From positions 490,001 to 554,000 of the forward strand of contig QVRM01007006.1 of assembly GCA_003439945.1 (NCBI GenBank): a stretch of DNA of 64,000 nucleotides, in the 5' to 3' direction. How positions within the stretch are numbered: position 1 is the first letter of the stretch; each line of letters begins with the position of its first letter. Position numbers and translations under genes: made by a program. Shown here piece by piece: positions 34,841 to 47,120 of the stretch. The notes under the pieces are model-generated. The model saw only the letters and a program-made list of their open reading frames with translations. It ran no database searches and was not told the DNA's origin. This DNA is from Dermanyssus gallinae. Taxonomy: Eukaryota > Arthropoda > Arachnida > Mesostigmata > Dermanyssidae.

Positions 34841-35726
34841 GGATAGAGGAAAGAGATGACAAAGCTCTGGAGGTATGACGAAAGAGTGAGAGCTAGTTAA
34901 ACTAAATGGAATATTGCGTGCGCATAAGCGCCTCCCCCTTCCTTTATCTTCACCTTCCTCGTATTGGCCGTTCGAGACGGACCGTTCGAGAAGACCTGAC
35001 ATGATGGTGATGATGATGATGAAGTGCTGCTTGCTAGTCGTGCTCGTGAAGATAATGGTGATTGTGGTGGTGGCGGTGGTGAAGGAGAGATGACGACTTC
35101 GCAGACATGGGCAGAACGAGAGGTAGAGACAGAGAGACAGAGAGAGAGAGATATGAAGAAAGCAGCATTAGTATATCGCCATACATGAGACGTGAGAGAA
35201 TGCCGAGTAGTCGGCGATAACCGACTCAAATGAGACAGCTACTTCAGCTGCAGCAGCATTAGCAGCATCATTCTTCGCATAATATACGGCGACCATCAGC
35301 GCCATCACCACCACCGACAACAACAACAACAACTATTGACCAATAGCACTGTCCTACGACATTAAGTTGACCAGACAGAGGCTTGACGCTCCGTCAAGTG
35401 CCTGCGTGTAGCCTGCAGGCTTTTCGAAGGTCGCTGGATTTGGATGGTTGTTATTGCTACTGTTGTTTAGTGTGTGTATTTCTTCGTCATCATCGACGTC
35501 GTTGCTCGTATCTTGCCGAGTTGCTTGCTGCTATATTATTGATACGGAATCGACGAACGGCGATCCACAGCGTGACGACAACGGAACAGGGATTTGTGGG
35601 GATGTAATACTACTACTACTTCTACTATATATAGTACATGTCTGGCCTGTTTGCTCCGGGAGAAAGAACCGACGTGTTTGGATTATCACGCTGCGTCACT
35701 TATACGCGTTTCACGAGGAGGTGAAG

Positions 35727-35762
<36 letters not shown>

Positions 35763-35769
35763 GTTACGT

Positions 35770-36850
35770 CTTTGTTGTTTACGAAAACATGTTTTCCATG
35801 CAGGGAATGATGTTGGTGAAAGTAATGAAGGCGCGTGGTTTTGTTGTTTACGAATTTTTGCCAGGACAATACAAACCAGGGGGCTTGCTTGACCGGGCGG
35901 TCATGGGCGGCCTACATTTTAAAACGGACAGTGGCATATATGAATCAAATGGAAAAGACAGACAACAATAACGACAAGTACTGCTACCACCAAACCACAA
36001 CGGAACGAGTGAGCAGAACACTCAGCAAAATATTGTTTAAACGACGTGTGATATGCGTCGATACGATGGGACGACGCTTTGCGTAATTGGATTGGAGGCG
36101 TCGAACCAGAAATAATGCTTGTCGGGTTGAATGATGGCGTTGTGGATAAAACAGTTATTTCGGCATGATGTTTCGGAAAAAAACAAAAACAATTTCCCAC
36201 CGACAATTGGCAGAGTAACTGCGCTGATCTATGCTGGTCACATCGTACGATTAGGAATCGTAGAAAAGGTGACTGACTAAAGAAAAAGTAGTCGAAGTCA
36301 CAATGACCAAATTGAAATCTAGTCACATGTGACACTGTGTGTAAGCAGGAGAGTCGATAGGAGGATAGATGCCGCGTCGTCCGATTCGAGTCAAGTCGAA
36401 TCGTGCCGTGCTGTGCAAGCACACAATCGCAAGCAAGCAGCAAGCCTCCTCTAAGTTAGCAGCAGCAGCAGGAGTTTTCGAGCAGCCATTTTTGTTGAAC
36501 GAATTGACGGAGATCGGCGGCCAGGAGTTAACCGTTGACTACTACTACGGCCGCTGTCACGTGCCTGTCAACAGCGATATCTCGTAACTTTCGAAAGTTT
36601 ATGACGATAAGTGTCGCCCGTCGGTGCGTCCGTCCGTCCGTTCGTCCGTTCGTCCGAGGCTGTTGGCTGGTTCCGCTTGATTGGTGATGATTGGGTACTA
36701 CTTGGGTAGTAGTTAGCTGCCGACGCCTTACCTGCCTGTTCTCTACCATCTACTGTCGCAGTGGGCCGGTTATCTATTTAGCTCTCGTTTCTATATGCCC
36801 GTCTGGCTAGTTGCCTTGCAGCAGAAGAACAAAAACCAGCCAGTGTGAGC
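35770..36850. other. repeat-poor stretch, no gene supported
   Basis: Mostly unique DNA. A TTGTTGTTTACGAA motif is repeated at about 35,771 and 35,842, and TTTTCCATGCAG at 35,793-35,804 is acceptor-like. The frame after it (VMKARGFVVYEFLPGQYKPG) is non-repetitive but short. Confidence 0.45.
36586..36599. repeat. 14-bp perfect palindrome
   Basis: AACTTTCGAAAGTT is self-complementary. It contains an inverted TTC/GAA pair, but without the flanking third unit expected of a heat-shock element. Confidence 0.7.
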
Positions 36851-38129
36851 CAGGAACAGCCAAGGTCGAATCGATCGTCGTCGAGCGGAACAACACACAG
36901 TGACGCCGAGGCGGGCGAGTTATCAGCAGTTTCTAGCTTTCAGTCTGTATGTCTGTCCGTCTGTTTGTCTGGTCTCGATTTCTCTAGTTCCTCAACATAT
37001 TGGGTGCAAGGCGGTGTGCCTTCGTGCTGTATTATACATAGGTAGATCTGTAGATGGATAGCTTCTAGCTTCTATGTTGACTTGGCTGGTGGAGGAGAGG
37101 TTCGTTTCGTGTCGAAGTAGCATCGCGCTGGCTGCTTCGTTTGGAGCGTGCCTTTTTTTCGTTCGTTCGTTCGTCCGTCCGTCCGATCGATCCACACGGA
37201 TATGGAAAAGACAGGCCGTACTGGTGGTGCTGCTGCTGTTCATGGTGGTGGTGGTTGTGGTGGTGGTGGGGCTAGATGGGCCAGATACAAGTCACTATAT
37301 GGTTCTGCTGTTGTTGTTGTTGCTGTTGCTGTTGCTCCTGCAGCCGCCGACACCTCTATGCACAGCAGCCGCCGCCGACACTTCTATGCTGCACGCACGA
37401 CCTCTGAGCGGGCATGCAGGCGTTGTTGGAAGCAAGTATACTATAATCGAGCAGTGGAGGCGGCGGCGACGATACCGGCAACAACAACAGCAACAACAAA
37501 ACAGGATGAACAACAACAACAGAAACAGCGATAGCAGCAGCAGCAGCAACAACAACAATGGCGATGACAACCACGGTTGCGATGATGACAACATTAGCTC
37601 GTAAAGTAGCAATTCGGTAAGCGTCGCCACCAAACAGCGTGCTGCTACACCGCCTCCAGCATGACGAGCAGCATCACGAGCTGAGAGCTAAACTTCAAGT
37701 TTGTCTCGTCATCACCGCTGTTGTTGTTAGCAATGTCTCGTGCACTTTGCGAGCTACGAGCTGCTGCTACCAACATCTCCAGCATCACGACCATTGGCAC
37801 TAGACTATAACTCTCCCTATCTCTCTCTCTCTCTGTCTCTATCATGTTGAATGCTGTGTGAGGCTGCGGTGCTGCTGTAGGGGCCGCCGCCTCTGCTGTT
37901 GCGATTGTTTCTGTTGCCAGGGCGGCGATAGGCTGGCTATCCGCGATCCTTGTCGCCACTCTCTGATGTCTAACTGCTGTTGTTGCTGCTTCTGGTCTGT
38001 TGAGGACGATGACGGTGAGTACGCTGGATTGAAGGAAGACCAAGCTCGAGCTAAGCAAAACCAAGCCAACCAACCACCTATCCAGTCAACCAGCCAGTCG
38101 GCGGCGGCGGGCTATTGTGATAGTAGTGA

Positions 38130-38393
38130 TCCAGTCATCGTGTCGTCCGTCAGGCTGCGCTGCCACCTTCATCGTCAGGAGGTATCGACGACGACGACGA
38201 CGACGAGGATGAGGTAGCTCCGGCGAAGTTTGCCGACGACAAAAATGAGGTAGCTCCGGCAAACTGTGCCGACGACGATCATGAGGAACTGAAGCCGTGT
38301 CCTTCTTTGGCCGCCCGCTCACGCGCAGACATGCATACATACAACCTCACTCGTATACTTACTTACTCACTCACGTATAATCTCTCGGTCTGA
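38130..38393 (+). CDS. candidate acidic terminal exon with in-frame 36-bp duplication
   Basis: An open frame without ATG follows the 3' splice-like GTGTCGTCCGTCAG (AG at 38,152-38,153). From there it reads AALPPSSSGGID, six Asp, then EDEVAPAKFADDK and NEVAPANCADDD, two copies of a 12-codon unit, then HEELKPCPSLAARSRADMH. It ends in translated ACTC repeats with a TGA at 38,391. The 36-base duplication preserves frame and is diverged at five positions. A second AG at 38,178 could also be used. The antisense strand is open as well. No family recognised. Confidence 0.3.
   Translation, partial: SSHRVVRQAALPPSSSGGIDDDDDDEDEVAPAKFADDKNEVAPANCADDDHEELKPCPSLAARSRADMHTYNLTRILTYSLTYNLSV
38211..38282 (+). 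repeat. 36-bp tandem duplication
   Basis: Two copies begin GAGGTAGCTCCGGC at 38,211 and 38,247. The period is a multiple of three, and the unit lies in the acidic open frame described at 38,130-38,393. Confidence 0.85.
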
Positions 38394-38650
38394 TTCGGTT
38401 GCTAACTCATTGGCTGGCGGCTCGATTATACGTCCCGTAGAACTGTCGTTTGTCTGTCTCTCTCTGGCCGTTCGTTCGCCCGTCCGTCCATTTGTCCATT
38501 CGCTCGTAGAAACGCACAGACTGTACTACAGAAAGACAAACAGAAGCGTACTATGTCTGCGAGCCTAAAACCTAGCAAGAAGCCTCAGTAACAAAGGTTG
38601 GTAGACGTTGGTGTCTTCGTGGCAGCAATGGTAGCCATGTCGTCGTCGTT

Positions 38651-38746
38651 GTGTTTATGTTGTTGCTGCTGCTATTGTTGTTGTTGTTGTTGTTGTTGTT
38701 GCGGTTGTTGTTGTTGTCGTCACCTTCACCGTTGTTGCCGCCTGTT

Positions 38747-38784
<38 letters not shown>

Positions 38785-38805
38785 GCCGTCGTCGTTGTTG
38801 TTGTC
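38651..38805 (+). repeat. GTT/GCT/GTC array
   Basis: Two long GTT blocks separated by a GTCACCTTCACC segment. Confidence 0.93.
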
Positions 38806-39250
38806 ATCGTGGTACAATCGCTGCTGCTGCTGCTGTGGCGGCTGTTATAGAAGGACTTTTGATAACTTTTTGCGAGGCCGTTAATGTCAAGCTGGGAAGA
38901 AGTTATGGGATTGCCGTCGGGTCGCGAAGCGGCCTACGACAACGGCGATGGCGCCGCGGCTGCTGCTGTTGCTGCTGCTGCCGCTTCGTGAAGCAGGCAG
39001 AAGGAAGCAGCAGCAGCAGCGTTAGACTCTGGTGAGATCTAAAGGAGAAGCGTTTGTTCGCCTGTCCGTCCGTCCGTCTGTCTGTTTGTCTGTCTGTCTC
39101 TATGTCTCTCCGTCCGGCCGAGCGTTCGTTGCTTGGCTGCTTGGTTCGTCGTTCGAAGACTGTTGGTTCGTTTGCTGCTCGTCGTTTCGCTTGAATCACA
39201 AAGCGGCGAAGGCGAATCAACTCGCGTTCACCCACCGCCAGCGACAGCTA

Positions 39251-39580
39251 TGACAGCAGCAGTAACAGCAAGAACAGCAACAACAACAACAATAGCAGCA
39301 GCAGAAGCACCAATAGCAACGACAACAACAACAACAGAAGCACCGATAGCAACAACAGTCGCCTTCAGTCACGGCTAACCGGTCGACTGTCCGGCCGCAG
39401 CGGAGTAGAGTTGTGTGCTTGGAATCTTCGTCTTCGGAACAACAACAACAACAGCAACAACTGGCAAGATCAACAGCCAGCGATGTGTGATGATGACAAT
39501 CTTGCTGCCGCAACAATAGCAACAATTACAACAACAACAATACCAAAGCAACAACAGCGACAAGAACAAAAACTAGGACA
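39251..39580 (+). repeat. CAA/CAG arrays
   Basis: CAA-orientation blocks at 39,251-39,360 and 39,436-39,575, reverse of the 38.65 kb array. Confidence 0.9.
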
Positions 39581-40037
39581 ACGATAGCAGCCGTTTTAAA
39601 CATGGTTAAAATGGTAAGAAGTAGTGGCAGAAATGATTGTTATGCTGTTGTTGTCGTCGTACAAGTTGTTGGATTTGAATTAGTCTCTTCCCCCTCCCCC
39701 CCGCTTTGTCCATCAGCCCATCGGCGGACGTTCTATTTAGGCGTCTTCGTCATCGATCCTGATCTGCATCCGGTGATGGCAGTGGATGCTGATGTATGGG
39801 AAGGCGGAGACGGGCCAAGGGTTAAGAGAAGCTAGTAATAATCGGGGCATCGTTGTGTGATCGGAGAAATAAGTTTCAAGAACCACCGGCCGCGCGACGA
39901 AATGACGACAAGTTCGTCATTGTCACGCAAGGACGGCACTCGATCGATCGATGTACAGTCATATCTGCTAAGACCGCTGCATTCAACTCAGTTAGTCAGT
40001 CAACAGCTGCTTGCCAGCGCTTGCCGTCGTCACTCAG

Positions 40038-40275
40038 CAGCAGGTGGATTAAGGGGGATTTCCCGAGTTCGACCCCGAGCGACCGCCCGCCGAGCCGATC
40101 GGACAACGGCAGCAGCAGTAGCAGCCCTTGCAGGCCCTTACAGCAGAGCGCGTCAAGTCGAGATGATAGCGCACGTCCTGAGGTGGCGAGCGCAAACATG
40201 AAAACACGCCGTTACCTGGAGGAGATGTTCTTCAAGAGGCAAACGATGGCGAAGTTGGGGGGGGGGGAGGCGTAG
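40038..40275 (+). CDS. candidate coding exon, Ser-rich then helical basic segment
   Basis: A NAGNAG-type 3' splice site (CGTCGTCACTCAG, then CAG CAG) ends near 40,037-40,043. The frame through it reads SSRWIKGDFPSSTPSDRPPS, a Ser run, ARPEVASAN, then MKTRRYLEEMFFKRQTMAKL with C/G-biased codons. It then meets a G homopolymer and a TAG at 40,273. The segment from MKTRRY on is unlike repeat translation and could form an amphipathic helix. No convincing donor is seen before the G run, so the 3' boundary is unresolved. No family recognised. Confidence 0.3.
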
Positions 40276-40327
40276 GGAGGGGCGATCGGGTGGGCAAAAA
40301 AGATGGTTCTTAAGCGGGGACGGACGC

Positions 40328-40346
40328 GGGGGGGGGGGGGGGGGGG
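40328..40346 (+). repeat. 19-base G homopolymer
   Basis: The longest uninterrupted G run in the window, with another G run at about 40,257-40,267. Confidence 0.95.
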
Positions 40347-40804
40347 AAGAAACAATGGGGCAATCTCGTCCGTCAGGGGAGGGTTAACATGATGGCCTGA
40401 TTATGGATGCCAGCTTGTCGCTCGTCGTAGTGCCCGTCGCCTGTGCCTGTACACAAACACAGAGGGAGATAGGGTTAGAGGGAACGAAGGAGAGAGCGAT
40501 AGATAGAGAGAGAGAGAGGGAGTGTGGGAGAAGGATAAAGGGGAAGAGACGAGAGCATATGAGAAAACGTGCTGCCGTGTTCGCAGGACCGGAGACGGTC
40601 ACGCCTGTTGCCGATGCGATGCTTTGCGTCGTTGTGCTGATACGCGGCGTCTAATCGTAGCGGCGTGCCGTACTGTGCGTTGCACTCGCTCGCACTGGTG
40701 TTATGCCCTCGAGAAGTTGGTTGAAGGCGGGTGAAGCGGGAATGGCGGCGGCGGCGGCGACAACAACGAACGAGCCACGACACACGAAAGCATGTTCGGT
40801 TGAG

Positions 40805-40820
40805 ATCTCAGATCTGAGAT
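40805..40820. repeat. 16-bp perfect palindrome
   Basis: ATCTCAGATCTGAGAT is fully self-complementary and extends a nested AGATCT site. Confidence 0.85.
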
Positions 40821-41329
40821 GTGCGCTCGTTCTCGGCGTGCTTTACTTGCGCACGCGGGCGTATGTGAGTGTCTGTGTGTGTGTGTAGTAGCTAGGTGCG
40901 TGGCTTGTGTTGTGGCGGCCTCCGGAGGGGGGGGGGGGTGGCGGGGTGGTGGTGTTGTTGGAGATGGAAGAAGGCCGACGAGCGGGCTGCAGAAGACGAA
41001 ATGCCATGCCCATACAACCACCCCCGCCACCTTAGCCACCTTCTCGCCCCCCTCTTCCCCCTCCTCTTCCCTTTCTTCCCTTCCCCTTCCTGCCCAAACC
41101 CCTCTGTCTGCTCAGCTTCGACGTTGCCACTGCCGTAGCAGCGGCGATGGCGGGACTGACTGCCCGGCCGGCCGGCCGACCGCTGAGAGGCAATGTGGCG
41201 TGTCCCCTCAGGGACCATCATCGAGCGTGGCGCTTTCAGCCCATAAGAGGTTGCTTCGCTGGCTGGCTTCTTCCCGCGCTCCCCGCGAGAAGAAGTGCGC
41301 CGCGCTCCGCTGATACCTTGTCTCTAGTG

Positions 41330-41462
41330 GTAGTAGTAATAGTAGTAGTAGTTGTTGTTGTAGTAGTAGTTGTTGTTGTTGTTTTTGTTGTTGCTATTGC
41401 TGTTGTTGTTGTTGTTGTTGCTGCTGCTCTTGTTGTTGCTGTTGCAGTAGTAGTTGTAGTAC
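41330..41462 (+). repeat. GTA/GTT array
   Basis: GTA and GTT triplets alternate. Confidence 0.9.
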
Positions 41463-42419
41463 GGACAGGCTGATGTGTCAGGCGGGCAGTCAGTTGTATG
41501 ACTGGGCTTAGCGGAGTAAACGCGTTTACGATACCTTCTTAAATGTGACCGACCGAGCAACCGAGCCGCGGAAGAGTGTGAGAGATGTGGGTGTGTGTGT
41601 GTGTGTGCAAATGTATGTTGCGTATGTGTGTTGTTTTCTCCGGCCGCGTGAGTGAAACTGAGCGTGGAAGCCATTATTACTTGCTGCAGAAGGTGCTGCT
41701 GCTGCTGCCGCCGCTGCTGCTGCACTTGGGGTGTCGTCTTGGGCTCCTCGCCTGCTTGCGTGCAATGCTGAAGTACGGCGGCCGTCGCATCGTGACGGTG
41801 TCGACGACGAAGACGACGACGACGGCGACAATGCACCTCGTTCCGTCGGGCTTTTCTTGAGGATCCTCGGCAGTTGCTGGCTTCTTCAACGCTGTTAGCT
41901 ACAACGACTGCTTTTGTTGTTGGTGTCGCCTCCTTCGCTTGGTTACCGTTTACCATTTGCTAGTTCGTATGGCGGCAAAGGGGGAAACAACGACGACGAC
42001 AACGACTGCAGGCGTCTCGTTTCTCGCTTTGCAGGATCCGCAATGGCCTGCGCCTTAACTGCCTCTTTGGGCAGCAAAAGGAGCAGACGTAGTAGCGGCA
42101 GCAACACCAACCTCAACAACAACAACACAAACCACAACAATAACAGCAACAATAGCAGATCCTTCCATTGCCGTTGTTCGAGGAGGTATTTGTCTTTATT
42201 GGCAGCCAATGACCATTCAATGAGTGGGTTGTTCATTCGCGGCTACTGCAGCTGCAGCAGCTGCTGCTACAACCACTGCTTATTTTCTCCTAATGCCACT
42301 TATTATTTGCCCTTCCATTTCGTTTCCGATGGTGGGCATGGCCTGCCACCATCACCATCACCATCGTCGTCGGTAGCAGCAGCGGCGGCCGCAGCAGCAG
42401 GGCAGAAACATTAAGCACC

Positions 42420-43180
42420 TATATATCCGAACCATCACAACCTAACCAACCTGAGCGTATTATTCTACTGCCACTTCATCTGCTACTGCCTGTCCCCCTC
42501 GGCCGTGATTAGGAGACATTCGCCGCGCGGACGGCCGAGGAGATCGACGACGGCGGTTCGAAGATTCCGTATCGCGCGGCGCGGCGCTAGTACTGCAGGA
42601 CTACGATACCTATAAGCTACTCATAGGCAGCGATCTTACCGTTTGAGCGCAGCGTTTCGATTGAGTCGAAACGGTTGGCCGTTCCGTTTCGTTTCGTGAG
42701 GCCGTCCGATTAGTTGTTCGTCGTCAGCTGACGGCGACTGCACGGTCGGCTGCTGACGAACGACGGTGATAATGCGCGATCATCAAATCTCGACGCGATC
42801 TCGAACGCGCGCGCGCCTGCATGACTGTTGCTGCGGCTGCGGTCACGCCAGCCGGCCGCATTGGCCGTTAGCCATCTATCAAATGACGTATCAAAACCGT
42901 AGCAAACCCGGCCCAACCAGGTCAGGTCAGATCAGGCAGGTTACGGGCACGTTTAGCTGAAGACAGCGCCCCTGGCATCCGTTTTTCCAGCCGACAGATT
43001 TCCAGCCTCCTAGCCGAGAGACTAGAATCGAGTCGACTGCACTGTTGTCGGTCGGGCCGTCTGAAACTGAACCGCCTAAATGGCGAAACGAAAACGATTT
43101 ACTTATCTTTCTATCTGTCTATCTATCTATCTGACCATCTCCCATTCTACCTAACTACGCACCTCTATGCCTGCTTACGA
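42420..43180. other. repeat-poor stretch, no gene supported
   Basis: Unique, fairly GC-rich sequence with short dispersed CGGCGAC-like motifs. No frame with splice or start context. Confidence 0.45.
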
Positions 43181-44099
43181 GCAATGGGCGATTTGACGTC
43201 GAGCAGCAGCAGCAGACGACGACAAGCTCACCCATGTACACTTGTTGTGTATGTGCGTACCTGCATAGGTCGGCGTGCATACGTGCATGGTTCTGCGTGC
43301 ATCATACATACATGGATTATCGTTTGTCGTCTATCTGTCTGTCTGTCTGCCTGTTCGACCCGGCTGTCTGTGCGTCCGCTGGTTTGTCTGTTTGAGTCGA
43401 TCGATAGGCGAATGCCTCGCTAGCCTCACGATTGACTACGTGTTGTGGCTGATCTGTGCTGTGTCGGCTGCTGCGATTGTTGCTGCCTCTGTGCTTAGAC
43501 GATGACAACAACAACAGCAGCGACAACGACAACAACAACAACACCAACGACGACGATGACGACGACAACAAGAAAAAACTATAACAAAAACACCAGCACA
43601 AGGAACAACAACACAACAAGCCCCCCCCCCCCACCATGAACGACGAACACCATCATCGCCACTACTACGGTAGGGTCACTGTCGTGCCACAACGTGCAGA
43701 GGGAACTGCGATGCACTTCCTCTGAGTGGCCGCTTTCCTCCACCACCGTTGCCACGGTTGCGGTATGGTCGTCGAAGCTCTCGTCGTCGTGGTGGTGATG
43801 GTGGTGGTAGCGGCGATAAACAGTGGCGATCATTTTCTAAAGTAGGCGATTCATTGTGCATAGTCAAGATTGTCATCAGTGATCGTTGTGAAAGATGCCA
43901 AATGAAAGTATGCTGCTGCTGCTCGCTAGGCACATAGATAGGCAGCGATAGAAAGAGAATGAGTGCGCGGATGAGACCGAGAGACAGAGGGAGGGAAAGC
44001 GAAAAAAAAAAGACGAAGTAGAAGAATAGGCATACTGAGTCCATCCGGTCGACACTGTCTTTTGAGCGTTTAAGCGACCCCCCCCCCCCACCCCCTCCT

Positions 44100-45110
44100 T
44101 TATCTTTCTGTCTCTCTCTCTCGGCAGCGGAACGACGAGCGACGAATCTCCAACGAGTTTAGTTCGGAACACGCGCATACATACATACATTCGCGCGCAC
44201 GCATCATACACTTAAGCTGCCCTAAGGCAATCACAAGAGGTCGCAGCCGAAAAGTCGATCAGATGTTTGGCCCCAATCTCTTTCACCCTCGACCTTTTCC
44301 CGATCTATCTATCCATCTCTCTATCTATGTCTCGCGTCTCTTTGGTGGCTGGTTTCTCTAATTATCTCTATCTTGAGTTTAACGTGACTACTGCTGCTGC
44401 TGTTGCGTCTTTTGGCAAACTGATGACTCTTGATGTGATGACGTGATGTTACCACCACCACCACTACATCAGTCAGTCTCTCTTTCCCTCTCTATAGCTC
44501 AGAGCTATGGCGACCATCAAGATCATCTCCCCGCCTCGAGGGAGATCTATGATTGCATCTAGATGATGATGCTGCTGCTGCCAGCGCGGCCACCGTCAGT
44601 CCGGCCTGCACGGCCTGCCCGATTAACTGAGTAATCACGCGTATCGCCATTGCTGCTAAATGCTATGCGCCGCCCACCCTTCAAGGCGATACCTTCGGAG
44701 ATATCTTCGAGCTACGTCGATGCGCTAGAGCTTACTGTATGTATGTATGGGTGTCGATGCGTGCGTGTACGTGTATGTGGACATTTTGTAAACTTTCGTA
44801 CTCATACAGGTTGTTTGTCGTGGCCTCCACGTGGGCCTATTTAGACAATTTCTCACTATTCCTTGCCTAGAAGGGCAACAAGGGTTTGTTAGGATTTGGC
44901 TAGTTGGCTATACCTCTGGCAGAACGGAGTAGTAGCGCGACACGAACTGATCTCGAGTCATATATGTATAGATAGTCGACTATCTGAGTTCTAAGTTCAT
45001 TGGTTTCGCTGAACAGCTGGCGCACGCAGCGCTGGTGGGGGTTTCGTTTGCCCGCTTCCTCCGATATACTGTCCTTTCGCGGTGTAGCAGGCTAGAGACG
45101 GAACGGCAAC
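44100..45110. other. mixed stretch, no gene supported
   Basis: CT-rich runs, TATC units and otherwise unique sequence without notable open frames. Confidence 0.45.
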
Positions 45111-45184
45111 GGGATTGGGGGGGCGGGGGGGGGGGAGGAGGTGCAGCGTGCTTGGAATACCTCCGCTGACGTTCCGTTAGCTAG

Positions 45185-45571
45185 CGGCGGCTGGTCGTCG
45201 CGTCAGCATCTGGAGGCGCATACGCTGGTGTCGTAGTAGCTAACGAGGAGGTGACGCCCGCGTCACACAGGTCAATCGATAAAAAGAAGATCACCACCAC
45301 CTTCGTGATCCGAGGCGTCTGTGACAAGTGGTGGTGGCGGCGGGGATGGCTCGAATGGCTCGAACGCGCTGTGTGCGTCTCTGCTCGACGATGTGCGGCG
45401 ACTCAGTGCGACTCAGTCGCGCCGCACACTTGGTCTCCTTCTACTCTCCTCACTTTGAAAATGGTTGCAAGCAATCCAGCGGTCCAGATCTACGGTCTCT
45501 TCGGGTGCCGATGTAGCTCAGCGACGCATTCAACGCAGACCGATATGAGAGGCGAGATCGGTTGGTGTTGA
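45185..45571 (+). CDS. candidate coding exon, non-repetitive, Trp- and Cys-containing
   Basis: The frame opens after a TAG at 45,182-45,184. Just upstream lies CTGAC followed by GTTCCGTTAG, a possible but tight branch point and acceptor. It runs 128 codons: RRLVVASASGGAYAGVVVAN, EEVTPASHRSIDKKKITTTF, VIRGVCDKWWWRRGWLEWLE, then a Cys/Ser/Thr-rich second half ending RGEIGWC. Most codons end in C or G, and there is almost no simple repeat in it, rare for this window. There is no ATG near the start, so it would be an internal or terminal exon. I do not recognise the protein. Confidence 0.32.
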   Translation, partial: RRLVVASASGGAYAGVVVANEEVTPASHRSIDKKKITTTFVIRGVCDKWWWRRGWLEWLERAVCVSARRCAATQCDSVAPHTWSPSTLLTLKMVASNPAVQIYGLFGCRCSSATHSTQTDMRGEIGWC

Positions 45572-45719
45572 TATAACTCCTGCCTTTCGCGTGCGCGGCA
45601 CATGTATGTACAGCGGCGCCTTCGAAGGTGACGATGAGACGTACCCAACGTATCTATGTACGTATGTGTATGTACGCTATGGAGCCAGCTCTATGACACT
45701 TTGTTGGTGTTGGCATTTT

Positions 45720-45845
45720 TGCTGTTGTTCTTTTTGTTGTTGTTGCTGCTGTTGCTGCTGTTGTTGTTGTTTTTGCTGTTTTTGCTGTTGTTGTTGTCGC
45801 CGCGTCTATTGTTCATATTGTTGCTAGCGTCATTGTTGTTGTGAT
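45720..45845 (+). repeat. GTT/GCT array
   Basis: Interrupted GTT and GCT triplets. Confidence 0.9.
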
Positions 45846-46359
45846 TGTTGCTCGTGAGGTCTTGCTCCTCTTGCCTGATGATGCTGCTGCTGCTGCTATT
45901 CCATATTGGTCCACAAGACGCTAGTGGTAGTTCTGAAGACGTTTTCGGTTTCGGTGTGACTGTGGGCCAATCGACGAGCCGGCCTGTCTACCCGTCCGTC
46001 CGTCCGTCCGCCTGTCTGTCTGTCAGTTTGTCTGTATCTTGCCGCGAGGTACCTCACCGCTAAGGAACGCTGAAGAAGAAAAGAGAGTTCAGATGAGATT
46101 GGCTGTGGCGATGGCCGTTGCCGCAGTCGCTACCGCCGCCGCCGGGCACAGGAATTCGAAATGTAGGAAGCAAAACCAAGCACAACAGAGAGGGAAGAGA
46201 GGGGCTCCTGGGGGGGGGGGGTATGAAGCGCTGGCGGCATCACCATCACCAACCATCTCACTACCACTACTACAACAACTGAGCGAGTCATTTCAAGATG
46301 GAGCAACGCGCGCACAAATAGACAACGTCGCCAAAAAGGCAAAAAGTCGAAGAAAATAA

Positions 46360-47120
46360 ATCGAAACGAAACAAATGCGAACAGCAGAACGCAGCATAGC
46401 AATGAGTTGCATAGCACAGCAGTGCTAGTGGTTGTTGGTCGCTTGTTGGCCACAGCAGGCCGCTTTGCTGACGGCGGTGGCGGCTCGGGACTCGCCGGCG
46501 GCTTCAACACATACGCTTGTGTCCGAAATAAAAGACGTGTTGAATTTACGTGAGCGTCGTGCCGAGACAGCAATCGACAATGATGAGCATGCATGCATGC
46601 ATGTTCGATTTGTTGTCCCAATAATTGTCTCCTCCTAGTAAGCTTGCCATTTAATGACGGCATAAATGATGGGTATACGTACAAGCTTTGCATTAGCCCT
46701 GGGCGGTCTACGGAACGACAGAGCAACTTCATGCGCTCCTCGTTGTCCAATTGAGCTGCTGTTGCAGTCGCTTGTAATCGCAAAGTTCTACTATCGATCC
46801 TCCTCCGGGGGGGAATAAAGGGACGCAAAGCATTATTTCTTCAATAATTTTTGGTAACGTGTTTCGGAGGAAGAGAGCTGCACCTCAAGGGAATAGTTGG
46901 TACTTGGTAATGTTTCGTCTACCGTGTCCCGAAACTTTCTCTATAAAAAAAAATGTTCCGTCTAATGATGATGGCAGTACTCCGTGACAGGGAGACAGGA
47001 CAAGTACAGCGATTGCAGTGAAAAACGTCAACAATGAAGGTGCAATGAAGCGGGGTAATACCAATAAGAATATTGATGCTGTTTATCAGTTTAACTAACT
47101 GTACCTTTATCGCTTCTCTC
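46360..47120. other. mixed unique sequence, no gene supported
   Basis: Contains a short ATGC repeat at 46,568-46,583. Frames on both strands are short or low-complexity. Confidence 0.4.

Noticed and set aside
45512..45575. GTAGCTCAGCGACGC, an A-box-like start of a tRNA
   Set aside because: No B box or T arm follows.
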